This document shows, one piece after another, positions 16,976 through 24,861 of a DNA stretch of 64,000 nt. Below the pieces are notes generated by a model, which was not told where the DNA came from, did not search any database, and was given only the letters and a program-made list of their open reading frames with translations. Position numbers and translations under genes: made by a program. Source of the DNA: Rhodanobacteraceae bacterium (lineage in GTDB: Bacteria > Pseudomonadota > Gammaproteobacteria > Xanthomonadales > Rhodanobacteraceae). The stretch's first letter is position 1, and each line of letters begins with the position of its first letter. The stretch spans positions 226,593 through 290,592 of the forward strand of contig PLNP01000055.1 of assembly GCA_003142815.1 (NCBI GenBank). Reading direction: 5' to 3'.

Positions 16976-17950
16976 TTATCGGCCCTTCGGCCTGACGAAA
17001 AGATCCAAATGCGTGGTGCCGCCGCTTCGCAGGCGCCGATCGGCAGCCTCCCATTCGGCCATCACCTCAGTAACGTTGCGACACGGCACACGGTCGGCAG
17101 GGCCGCGCAGAACGTGTACCGATTCCGCATAGCCGAACAAGACGTCGAGGTATTCGGTGGGTTCGACGCCGGCGTTTTCGCGCATGCACTTCGGATGGAA
17201 CTCCGTCAACACCAGCGGCCTGTGGCGGACGATGCCTTCGGCGAAGCCACGCCAAGCCAGAAGCTCGTGACCCTCTATATCAAACTTGATCAGATCGAGG
17301 CGATCGAGGTCTCGCAGCATATCGTCGAGCCGGCGTGCCTGAGCAAACAATGCCGGCACACGACCGTTTGGATCTGCCCGCACAACCTCTCCATTGGACG
17401 TCCGCGGACCCGTCACCATCGGCACAATCCGGGCGCTGGCAGACGCCGCATACGGCAATACCTCGACGTTCGCGAAGCGATTGCGCCAGACCGTGGCCGA
17501 AATCAACTGGACGTTCTTGTCCATGGGTTCGATAGCGACGACATGGCCCGTCGGTCCGACAAGATGCGCACCCAGTGCGGCGAAGTAGCCTATGTTGGCG
17601 CCGACATCCACGAATGTATCGCCGGGGCGCAGGACCTCCTTCACGACTGCGGTCACATGGGGTTCGTAAACCCCTTGCATGACTGACATGCCAATATCGT
17701 GATCGTCGCGGCGTACGTACAGGGAATAGCCGTCGAAATCGACTTCGGCCGCCTCATCCTGAAGATTGTGGCGAGCTGCGAATTCGGACGAGCCAAGAAA
17801 GAACTCTGCGAGCTTATCTGGCGTAAGCGACTTCTCGGCCAGCATGCGCTGATAGTGCTCGGAGCCCGCAGCGTCGGGCTCGCGTCCCAACAGCAGCCGA
17901 TAGGCGTAATAGATATCTTCGGTCGTGGCGTGAAAATCGTTCATGTCCAT
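16976..17950 (-). CDS. DUF4214-FkbM family methyltransferase
   Basis: A 324-residue protein with a short N-terminal DUF4214-like segment (IYYAYRLLLGREPDAAGSEH, residues about 13-32) followed by an FkbM-type SAM methyltransferase from about residue 70. Motif I is DTFVDVGANIGYFAALGAHL, then GHVVAIEPMDKNVQLI and the FkbM signature LIKFDIEGHELLAWRGF. FkbM enzymes O-methylate sugars or secondary metabolites. Its stop lies 13 bases before the metB-like start, on the same strand. The same LLGREPD segment opens the next methyltransferase gene, so the two share a module that may dock on a common partner. Confidence 0.85.
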   Translation of the reverse strand: MDMNDFHATTEDIYYAYRLLLGREPDAAGSEHYQRMLAEKSLTPDKLAEFFLGSSEFAARHNLQDEAAEVDFDGYSLYVRRDDHDIGMSVMQGVYEPHVTAVVKEVLRPGDTFVDVGANIGYFAALGAHLVGPTGHVVAIEPMDKNVQLISATVWRNRFANVEVLPYAASASARIVPMVTGPRTSNGEVVRADPNGRVPALFAQARRLDDMLRDLDRLDLIKFDIEGHELLAWRGFAEGIVRHRPLVLTEFHPKCMRENAGVEPTEYLDVLFGYAESVHVLRGPADRVPCRNVTEVMAEWEAADRRLRSGGTTHLDLFVRPKGR

Positions 17951-18117
17951 ACGCTGATCGTCATGTCTCCATCACAAACGGCTTAGCAGATCGATCCGCC
18001 TGATCAGCCGGGAAGCCCAGCCCGGCATCTCTACCGTACATCCCGATCGCGCCGGGTCAAAAATGATTGCCTGTCTGATGGACAGGGGTCGCGGAGCATG
18101 AGAGTGCGGCAGGTATT

Positions 18118-19125
18118 TCATTCGCTTCGCTTGATGATCAAGCCAAACGAAGTGGACGCAAAACCGCCGATCCGCAACTTCAAATGCATCTTTCCGTTGT
18201 ACGGTGGTTCATCCACATACAAGTCAGCGCCGGTGCTTCCCGTATTGAAATCAAATGATGCGATCTGATCGCCTTGCTGCGCCAATAGTGAGGAAAGCTC
18301 CAGGAAGTCGCGCCTTCGATATACAACGTCGTTTCCAGATTCGGCGGTTTCCACATCCGAGTCGCAATTGAACTCCGTCGTGTGGACTGCGATTCCGCCT
18401 GGCCGCAGACAACCCATCGCCTTCAGCACAAAATCCAGGCCATGGTGAAGACTGCCCAGGTGCTCCATTGCGCAGGAAGACCAGAGGAAATCGAATCCAG
18501 CTATGTCCGAAGGAATGTCCCGCATATCCACTGATCGGAAGCGCACTCGATTCAAAAAATCCTCCGCGATGCACAGGCGCCGTTCGTTGAGATCTTCGAG
18601 ACCAGCGGCGTTCTGGTTGGTCGCAACCCATCCCGCCAGCGCCGCATCCTTGGCCCGCAGATCAGTAGCAAGAATGCTGCAGCCCGCTCCGGCAAACAAG
18701 CTCGTTAGTGGCTCCGTCCCGACAGCAAAACCGAGACCTCGCATACCGGAGCGCAGCATATCGCGCTCATGAAGGGCCTGCACAATGAAACACCATTCCC
18801 AAAGTTTTCGATGCAACTTTCCCGGCGTTTCGTGGAGGCAGCTGGCCCAATACTTGAAATTCGCCGATTCAATTTGCGACTGGGTACACGCTTGGCAGCC
18901 CAGTGGCACCGCGGAGGCAGCAGGTTTGGGAAACTCTCCGTAAGCCGGCCCGCCAACATGCGTGGCGTGAAATTCCACCGATTCCATGAAGTGTCGCGCC
19001 AACTCCAGCGTGTTCAGTCCCTTTTCCTCGACCAGCGCACAGTTGTGCCTATACCCTTCCACATCGGGTTCTCGGCCCAGCAGCAGGCGATAAACATAAC
19101 GAACGTCTTCGGGAGTTGCTCTCAT
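18118..19125 (-). CDS. DUF4214-class I methyltransferase domain protein
   Basis: A 335-residue protein. The N-terminus, MRATPEDVRYVYRLLLGREPDVEG, matches the start of the FkbM gene 167 bases downstream. A cysteine-containing linker follows (LGCQACTQSQIESANF), then a SAM-dependent methyltransferase-like fold: GFAVGTEPLTSLFAGAGCSILATDL, then FDFLWSSCAMEHLGSLHHGL and MGCLRPGGIAVHTTEFNC. Substrate unknown. I chose ATG 19125 because it aligns with the neighbour's N-terminus; a TTG at 19173 would extend it by 16 residues. Base composition looks less GC-rich than its neighbours, which together with its position between metB and cbs suggests insertion. Confidence 0.78.
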   Translation of the reverse strand: MRATPEDVRYVYRLLLGREPDVEGYRHNCALVEEKGLNTLELARHFMESVEFHATHVGGPAYGEFPKPAASAVPLGCQACTQSQIESANFKYWASCLHETPGKLHRKLWEWCFIVQALHERDMLRSGMRGLGFAVGTEPLTSLFAGAGCSILATDLRAKDAALAGWVATNQNAAGLEDLNERRLCIAEDFLNRVRFRSVDMRDIPSDIAGFDFLWSSCAMEHLGSLHHGLDFVLKAMGCLRPGGIAVHTTEFNCDSDVETAESGNDVVYRRRDFLELSSLLAQQGDQIASFDFNTGSTGADLYVDEPPYNGKMHLKLRIGGFASTSFGLIIKRSE

Positions 19126-19194
19126 CGCGCAGATATTGATTGGCTTGATCGAATTCAGTACACGATGCGCCAACTCCGGCGCTTGCGACCACCG

Positions 19195-20565
19195 TCATCC
19201 AGCGCGCCGCCGCAAATAGTTCAGCAAATCAATCCGCGTGATGAGCCCGAGAAACTTCTCGCCATCCATCACGATCGCGACGTGGCCGGCGTCGAACAGA
19301 GGCATGAGCAACTCGATCGGTGACTTCACGTCGAGCACTTGCAGCGTGGTCGCCATCGCGGTCGAGACCGGCTCGCGGAATCGGCTCTGGTCGCCGTAGA
19401 CATGCAGCAGCAGGTCCGATTCGTCGAGGATGCCGACGATCTTGTCGCCTTCCATCACCGGCAACTGCGAAACGTCATAGAGCTTCATGCGGTTGTATGC
19501 GGTGATCAGCAGCTCGTTCGGGCTGACCACGACGGTATCTTTCTGCGCGTAAGGGCGCAGGATCAAGTCGCGCAGGTCGCCGGTTGGCTGGCGGTCGAGG
19601 AAACCGTTGTCGAGCATCCAGTAGTCGTTGTACATCTTCGACAGATACTTGTTGCCGGTGTCGCAGACCAGGGTGACGACGCGCTTCGGCGTGCTCTGCT
19701 CGCGACAATATTTCAGCGCCGCGGCGAGCAACGTGCCGGTCGACGAACCGCCGAGTACGCCTTCCTTGGCCAATAGTTCGCGCGCGGTCAGGAAGCTTTC
19801 CTTGTCGCTGATCGCATAGGCTTTCTTGACACGCGAGAAGTCGCTGATGCTCGGCAGAAAGTCTTCGCCGATACCTTCGACCATCCAGCTCGCGGACTTG
19901 GTCGACAGCGTGCCCTCGTTGATGTACTGGGCGAGGATCGAACCAACCGGATCGGCGAGGATGAATTCGGTCGCCGGCGAGACACGCGCGAAATAACGCG
20001 ACAGGCCGGTCATCGTGCCGGACGAACCGCAGCCGAACACGATCGCGTCGACCTTGCCGTCAAGCTGCTCGAAGATTTCCGGGCCGGTGGTCGCCTCGTG
20101 CGCTGCGGGATTGTCCGGATTGCCGAACTGGTTGATGAAGTACGCGTCCGGCGTCTCCTCGGCGATGCGCGCGGCGACATCCTGGTAATACTCGGGATGG
20201 CCCTTGGCGACGTCGGAGCGCGTCAGCACGACTTCCGCACCCATCGCCTTCAGGTTGAAGATCTTCTCGCGGCTCATCTTGTCGGGCACGACCAGAATCA
20301 GTCGATAACCCTTGGCTTGCGCGACCAGGGCGAGGCCGAGGCCGGTGTTGCCGGCAGTGCCTTCGACCAAGGTCGCGCCCGGCTTTATCTTGCCCGCCTT
20401 CTCGGCACCCTCGATCATCGACAGGCCGATGCGGTCCTTGATCGAACCGCCGGGATTCGCGTTTTCGAGCTTCAGGAACAGTTCGCAGACGCCGCTGTCG
20501 AGGCGCTGCGCCTTGACCATCGGCGTGCGGCCGATCAGCTCGAGAACGCTGTGGTTGATCGTCAT
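19195..20565 (-). CDS. cbs: Cystathionine beta-synthase
   Basis: A 456-residue PLP enzyme that condenses serine with homocysteine to give cystathionine. The PLP lysine is in NPGGSIKDRIGLSM (about residue 42), the phosphate/substrate loop is VEGTAGNTGLGLAL, and GCGSSGTMTGLSRYF is near 183-197. Residues about 340-456 form a pair of CBS domains (ELLITAYNRMKLYDVSQLPV, then SPIELLMPLFDAGHVAIVMDG). The full-length two-part architecture without the haem N-terminus is that of bacterial Cbs. ATG 20565 gives the expected N-terminus MTINHSVLELIGRTPMVK; the open frame continues upstream without family similarity. It likely acts with the metB-like enzyme. Confidence 0.94.
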   Translation of the reverse strand: MTINHSVLELIGRTPMVKAQRLDSGVCELFLKLENANPGGSIKDRIGLSMIEGAEKAGKIKPGATLVEGTAGNTGLGLALVAQAKGYRLILVVPDKMSREKIFNLKAMGAEVVLTRSDVAKGHPEYYQDVAARIAEETPDAYFINQFGNPDNPAAHEATTGPEIFEQLDGKVDAIVFGCGSSGTMTGLSRYFARVSPATEFILADPVGSILAQYINEGTLSTKSASWMVEGIGEDFLPSISDFSRVKKAYAISDKESFLTARELLAKEGVLGGSSTGTLLAAALKYCREQSTPKRVVTLVCDTGNKYLSKMYNDYWMLDNGFLDRQPTGDLRDLILRPYAQKDTVVVSPNELLITAYNRMKLYDVSQLPVMEGDKIVGILDESDLLLHVYGDQSRFREPVSTAMATTLQVLDVKSPIELLMPLFDAGHVAIVMDGEKFLGLITRIDLLNYLRRRAG

Positions 20566-20754
20566 GCTGGCTCCGCAGGCAAGTCGCGGCGGCCGCGGAA
20601 GACGCGGGCCACGCGCGATCGAAAACATCCCCGGCCGGAGATGCTGGCGAATGATAACCGAGTGGAGCGTGGCAGCAGACGCCGCAGTGGTGTGCGTGCT
20701 TCTGCGGGAAGAGTCGATCGGCGTCGAATCCCGGCCGCTTGGATCGGTAAGAGA

Positions 20755-20947
20755 TGAGGCGCATCAGCTTTCCCTTCCCCTGCGCAGCGGGGGACAAAAC
20801 GGCAGGATTGCCGTTTTGAGCAGCGCCAGCTGCCCGAAGGGCGAGCACCAAGGATGGCGCGAGTTCACGTGCCCGGCCAGGGCGGAAGGGGGCGCCTTCT
20901 CCCAAGGGGAAGGGAAAGAACTGAAACTCGACACTAATCAGATGACG
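20755..20947. repeat. Mixed palindromic repeats upstream of cbs
   Basis: The 424-base gap 20566-20989 contains no supported gene. It holds a repeat block with CTTTCCCTTCCCC, the segment GCCCGAAGGGCGAGCACCA (20832-20850), also found near 35671-35689, a short arm pair CTTCTCCC/GGGAAGGG, and the tail GACACTAATCAGATGACGCG. This block may end the minus-strand DUF465 transcript or begin the cbs leader; neither is clear. Confidence 0.55.
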
Positions 20948-20989
20948 CGTCGATCGAAAATCGGCCCCAATCGCGCGCGAGGATGAGGA

Positions 20990-21211
20990 TCAGTACGCGG
21001 CGGCGGCGCTTTCCCACATATGGGTCAGCTTGTCCTTGGCTTGCAGTTTTTCTTTCTTCATCTTGAGCAAGGTCACGCCATCCATCGGCAGGACACCCAA
21101 TTCGGCGTCGCGCACCTTGCCATCGAGCTCCTTGTGGCGTTGATACAGGCTGCGGAATTCCGCGTTGCTCTGCATCAGCGACTCTATTTCTTTTTGATTC
21201 TGCTCGAACAT
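20990..21211 (-). CDS. DUF465 (YdcH-like) small protein
   Basis: A 73-residue, highly charged, helical protein: SLMQSNAEFRSLYQRHKELD, then a second helix MKKEKLQAKDKLTHMWES. This pattern is the DUF465/YdcH family, small coiled proteins of unknown function in proteobacteria. ATG 21211 is preceded by GGAGGT six bases upstream, a strong ribosome site that fixes the start. It is monocistronic, with a long gene-free leader region on its 5' side. Confidence 0.88.
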   Translation of the reverse strand: MFEQNQKEIESLMQSNAEFRSLYQRHKELDGKVRDAELGVLPMDGVTLLKMKKEKLQAKDKLTHMWESAAAAY

Positions 21212-21902
21212 CAACTGACCTCCTTCAGTGAGATGACCGCGGACGCAGCGACGCGACCCGGGGGTCGCGTCGCTGCGCTGCGGGACGAAGTTACAGCAAG
21301 ATTGCGCGATGGCTTCCGGAAGGAAACCGCCTGCGCCATGGGACGATGCAGAACCGCTGAAGAGGCGCGAATCGTGGTGCGGACGCCACTGCCAAGAAAA
21401 CGTCCGAACAAGCGACTGGGCCTTCCGAAAGTGGAGAGGTTGATTTCCTCTGTCGCGGTCGCTGCAGTCATGGGGCAAGCTCTGGCCCAAGTGGGTTTGG
21501 AAGAAACGCGGGCCACTTGGGAGAGTGACGCTACTCCTCCGATCCGCGCTTCGCAACACGACATCAGCGCGCTGGAAAAATTCCCACAGCGCTCGCCGAG
21601 CATTGTGAACTATCCGTTAAGAAACAATCGTTTGTGCGTCGCCAGCTGACAATCGGTCGTGCGCTTACGGATCCCGGAACGGGCCCGAATTCTGGCCCGT
21701 TTCTCGCATCAAGTGGCGCCTGTGCGGGCGCCTATGGCTTGCAAAAGCCGAGCTCCTGCAGGAGCGCTGCAAACACGACCGGGGTGGGTGCGTCGTGGCG
21801 GATAGGTCGCGGCTACGCCGCTTGCACCTTTTTCCGGTGCTCCTACAAAAGCCGAGCTCTTGCAGGAGCGCTGCAAGTGCGACCGGATCAGACAGAGACT
21901 TC
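21212..21902. other. Gene-poor 690-base gap with a hairpin and REP-like repeats
   Basis: I find no convincing protein here on either strand, although open frames exist. A plus-strand hairpin pairs ACGGGCC (21679-21685) with GGCCCGT (21694-21700), followed by TTCTC. A 32-base direct repeat beginning CAAAAGCCGAGCTC and ending GGAGCGCTGCAA occurs at 21742-21773 and 21846-21877 with one mismatch. Between them lies a reverse family A REP at 21807-21848. The stretch 21390-21640 looks lower in GC than its surroundings. Confidence 0.6.
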
Positions 21903-22838
21903 TTAGCTTTTGCCGCCCTGAACGACGATCTCGACGCGGCCGCGTTTCGCCACGCTCGCGGTTGTCGTGATGCGATTCGCGTCGATGCCCGCAGCCACCA
22001 GGGCTTCCCGCATCGCCTTCGCGCGCTGCTGCGCCAGGGTGCGATTCGCGGCCGACATGTCGATGCGGATGCGGCTGGAGGCGTCCGTATTCACGAACGC
22101 GACCGCCTTGGTGATCTGTTTTGATGCGCCGATAGCGAATGACGACTTGCCATCGAGGAAAACGCTGTCGGGCAGCGCCAGCGTTCGGGTGGCGCTGGCT
22201 GCGCTGCCCTTGCTGACGGATGCGGCAGCGGCGCCGCCGGCCACGGCCGCTTCGAGCGCGGCTTCTTTTTTCGCGAGCGCGGTCGCCTTCGCCTGCGCAT
22301 CGGCCATGCGTTTGGCCTGGTCGGCCTCGGCGCGCGCCGCGTCGGCCGCTTGCGTGGCCTGCTCGCCTTCGGCGCGTGCGGCTTCGGCATCGCGCCTGGC
22401 GCGCTCGGCTTCCTCGATCCGGATCTGCGATTGCAGGCGCTGGCGTTCGAGTTCCGCGCGCGCTTGTGCGGCATCGCGTCGCGCGAGTGCGAGTTGCATG
22501 CGGTCGTTCTCGTGCTGCAAGTCATTGTGCTGGTCTTCGAGCGATTCGGCCTCGGCGCTCGCGCGCGCGACGGCGATGCGTCGCTCGGTCAGATAGACCT
22601 GCTCCTCGCGCTCGTTGCGACCGGCATTCTTCAAGTGTTCCAGCGCGGCGCGCGCACGATCCATCTGTGCCGGCGCGCGCAGGCCCAGCACCGGGTCGGC
22701 GGCGAGGCGATCGATTTGGTCGGACAAGCGCTGGTAGTCGTCATTGCCGCTGCGCGCCGACGCGTGATCCGGACCCAGCATACAGAACGCCAATGCGATC
22801 GCCGCGCAGCCATGAACGACGCGATGCAGAGGCTTCAT
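21903..22838 (-). CDS. OmpA-family envelope protein with long coiled coil
   Basis: A 311-residue exported protein. Residues 1-28 are a signal peptide (VVHGCAAIALAFCMLGPDHASA). Residues about 40-205 are Ala/Glu/Arg-rich heptads (ARAELERQRLQSQIRIEEAE, then ARAEADQAKRMADAQAKATA), a long coiled coil resembling the DUF4398/TolA-type spacer. The last 90 residues resemble an OmpA-like peptidoglycan-binding domain (LPDSVFLDGKSSFAIGASKQ, then NRTLAQQRAKAMREALVAAG). It overlaps the preceding small lipoprotein gene by ATGA, and both probably act together as an envelope pair. The AT-poor Ala/Arg repeats explain the many spurious frames here. Confidence 0.8.
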   Translation of the reverse strand: MKPLHRVVHGCAAIALAFCMLGPDHASARSGNDDYQRLSDQIDRLAADPVLGLRAPAQMDRARAALEHLKNAGRNEREEQVYLTERRIAVARASAEAESLEDQHNDLQHENDRMQLALARRDAAQARAELERQRLQSQIRIEEAERARRDAEAARAEGEQATQAADAARAEADQAKRMADAQAKATALAKKEAALEAAVAGGAAAASVSKGSAASATRTLALPDSVFLDGKSSFAIGASKQITKAVAFVNTDASSRIRIDMSAANRTLAQQRAKAMREALVAAGIDANRITTTASVAKRGRVEIVVQGGKS

Positions 22839-23221
22839 GGCTGCACCTGTGTGCCGGATTGGGAAAGCTCGCTATCAAGATTCGCGTTGTCCTGTTTCAG
22901 TTTGTCGACAGCGGCGCGCACCTTGCCAAGCCGCGATTTCGCGGCAGCCAGTTCGCTGTCGGCGGCGGACTCGCGCGCCAATTGCGCGGCCATATCGTAA
23001 TCCTGACGCCCTTCCGCGGCTTGGGCCTGGTCGAAATGCTCGCCGGCCGCATGGTATTCGTTGGCGGCCCAGGTTGGCGCGTCGGCCGCGCGCGCGGCGC
23101 CGAGCGCACGCGATGCGATATCGAGCTCATCGACTGGCGGACGTGTCGGACTGCACGCTTGCACGGACAATGCCGCAACAATCACAATCAGCACATGGAT
23201 TTTTCGGCGGCTTGGTGGCAT
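22835..23221 (-). CDS. DUF4398-like lipoprotein
   Basis: A 128-residue lipoprotein. The signal peptide IHVLIVIVAALSVQACSPT ends in a VQAC lipobox. The mature part is helical and alanine-rich (ALGAARAADAPTWAANEYHAAGEHFDQA), typical of DUF4398 proteins, which are usually found next to OmpA-like proteins as here. ATG 23221 was chosen so that the signal peptide starts at once; a TTG at 23245 extends it by eight residues. Its stop overlaps the OmpA-like start as ATGA. Confidence 0.78.
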   Translation of the reverse strand: MPPSRRKIHVLIVIVAALSVQACSPTRPPVDELDIASRALGAARAADAPTWAANEYHAAGEHFDQAQAAEGRQDYDMAAQLARESAADSELAAAKSRLGKVRAAVDKLKQDNANLDSELSQSGTQVQP

Positions 23222-23353
23222 AAGTTCGGGGTCGCTCGGTGACAACCGGAATGTGGGTTATTGTGGCGACGCGCCGGCCGGTTTGGCAAATCACAGTACA
23301 AACTGCTGCGGCTGCCCGGCCGGGCACCTGACACCTCTTGCGAGAAGAATCCA

Positions 23354-24457
23354 ATGGACATCGGTTACTTTCTGAAACTGATGGGCGAGAAAGGCGCCTC
23401 GGACATGTTCCTGACCACCGGCGCCCCGGTGAATATCAAGGTCGAGGGCAAGCTGTATCCGCTCGGCAACACCGGCATGCCGAGCGGCATGGTCAAGAAG
23501 ATCGCATACTCGCTGATGGACGAAGGCCAGGTGCCGCAGTTCGAGAAGAATCTCGAACTCAACATGGCAATCGCGGTGAAGGACACCGGACGTTTCCGCG
23601 TCAACGTGTTCAAGCAGCGCGGCGAAGTCGGCATGGTGATCCGCGCGATCAAGAGCGAGATCCCGACTATCGAGCAGCTGCGTCTGCCGGTGTTGTTCAA
23701 GAACATCATCATGGAGCCGCGCGGACTGGTCCTGGTAGTCGGCACGACCGGCTCGGGCAAGTCGACGACGCTGGCGTCGATGATCGATTACCGCAACGCG
23801 AACACGGCAGGCCACATCCTGACCATCGAAGACCCGATCGAATACCTGTACCGGCACAAGAAGTCGGTGGTCAACCAGCGTGAGGTCGGTCTCGACACAC
23901 ACAGCTACAAAGAGGCGCTGAAGAACGCGATGCGCGAGGCGCCGGACGTGATCCTGATTGGCGAAATCCGCGATTCGGACACGATGGAAGCGGCCATCAC
24001 GTTCTCGGAAACCGGGCATCTGTGCCTGGCAACGCTGCATTCGAACAACGCCGACCAAACCATCGAACGCATTCTCAATTTCTTCCCGGAAGGGGCGCAC
24101 AAGAATATCCTGATGAACGTCGCGTTGAACCTGAAAGCGGTCATCAGCCAGCGCCTGGTCATGGGCAAGGACGGCCACCGCCTGCCCGCGGTCGAGGTGT
24201 TGATCAATACGCCCTTTATCCGCGACCTGCTGCGCCGCGGCGAGATCCACAAGCTCAAGGAAGCGATGGACCGCAGTCTCGAGGAAGGCATGCAGACCTT
24301 CGACCAGTCGCTGTACGCGCTCTACAAGGAAGGCAAGATCGAGTTCGAAGAGGCGCTCAACCACGCCGATTCACGCGACGGGCTTGCGCTCAAGGTTCGC
24401 CTTGCCGAAGGCGCGAATGTGCCGATGCACGAGGTGTCCGAAACACCCGGCTATTGA
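23354..24457 (+). CDS. pilU: Type IV pilus retraction ATPase, PilU
   Basis: A hexameric AAA+ motor of the PilT/PilU family, 367 residues. Walker A is VLVVGTTGSGKSTTLASMID near residue 133, the Asp box ILTIEDPIEYLY follows, Walker B is APDVILIGEIRD near 200, and the His box is TGHLCLATLHSNNADQTIERI. The N-terminus MDIGYFLKLMGEKGASDMFL and the extended C-terminus (FDQSLYALYKEGKIEFEEAL) fit PilU better than PilT. PilU assists PilT in pilus retraction and normally lies beside pilT, but pilT is not seen here. ATG 23354 sits after AGAAG. Confidence 0.9.
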   Translation: MDIGYFLKLMGEKGASDMFLTTGAPVNIKVEGKLYPLGNTGMPSGMVKKIAYSLMDEGQVPQFEKNLELNMAIAVKDTGRFRVNVFKQRGEVGMVIRAIKSEIPTIEQLRLPVLFKNIIMEPRGLVLVVGTTGSGKSTTLASMIDYRNANTAGHILTIEDPIEYLYRHKKSVVNQREVGLDTHSYKEALKNAMREAPDVILIGEIRDSDTMEAAITFSETGHLCLATLHSNNADQTIERILNFFPEGAHKNILMNVALNLKAVISQRLVMGKDGHRLPAVEVLINTPFIRDLLRRGEIHKLKEAMDRSLEEGMQTFDQSLYALYKEGKIEFEEALNHADSRDGLALKVRLAEGANVPMHEVSETPGY

Positions 24458-24534
24458 GCGTTCGTGCCAGCGCTCCTGCGCACCCGCGCTGCTCTCGCGT
24501 ATTGTGAGGGCGGCGGAAGGTGCGATGGCCTCGG

Positions 24535-24640
24535 CTCAATCGACCGGGAGAATCTCCGAATAGCTCGTTTGTGGATCGGCACGTTGGGTGACGGGCTGAA
24601 CCTCGCCTCAATCGACCGGGAGAATCTCGGAATAGCTCGT
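24535..24640. repeat. 34-base direct repeat, period 72
   Basis: A sequence beginning CTCAATCGACCGGGAG and ending GGAATAGCTCGT occurs at 24535-24568 and 24607-24640 with one mismatch. The second copy abuts a family C palindrome at 24641. They lie in the 404-base gap after pilU, which holds no gene. Confidence 0.8.
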
Positions 24641-24752
24641 CGTCCCGGCGAAAGCCGGGACCCAGCGTCTTCGTCACACGTGAACACGCTGGATAGCCCG
24701 CTTCGCTGTTGTGAAGCGCCTCCGGCTTGCGCCGGAATGACGAGAAATCGAT
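24640..24752. repeat. REP-like repeat (family C)
   Basis: CGTCCCGGCGAAAGCCGGGA folds on itself at 24641-24660. It is followed by CCCAGCGTCTTCG, and the block closes at 24734-24750 with GCGCCGGAATGACGAG. The same order of parts recurs at 52611-52694 and, partly, at 42855-42923. Confidence 0.75.
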
Positions 24753-24861
24753 TCCCAGAATTTGCCGAACACGTCGCGGCTTGCGCCGCTTCCACGACAG
24801 CAATACTCCGTGAATGCATCGCGTAGACTAGCGCGTCGCATCGATTCGTCGGCCTGAACGC

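Noticed and set aside
21233-21649. A plus-strand protein ending just before the hairpin at 21679
   Set aside because: The frame is open for about 139 codons, but the translation has no recognisable features and lacks a clear ribosome site. A transcript without coding is as likely.
24535-24640. A CRISPR array
   Set aside because: Only two repeats with one spacer were found, and the second joins a REP. There are no cas genes in the window.
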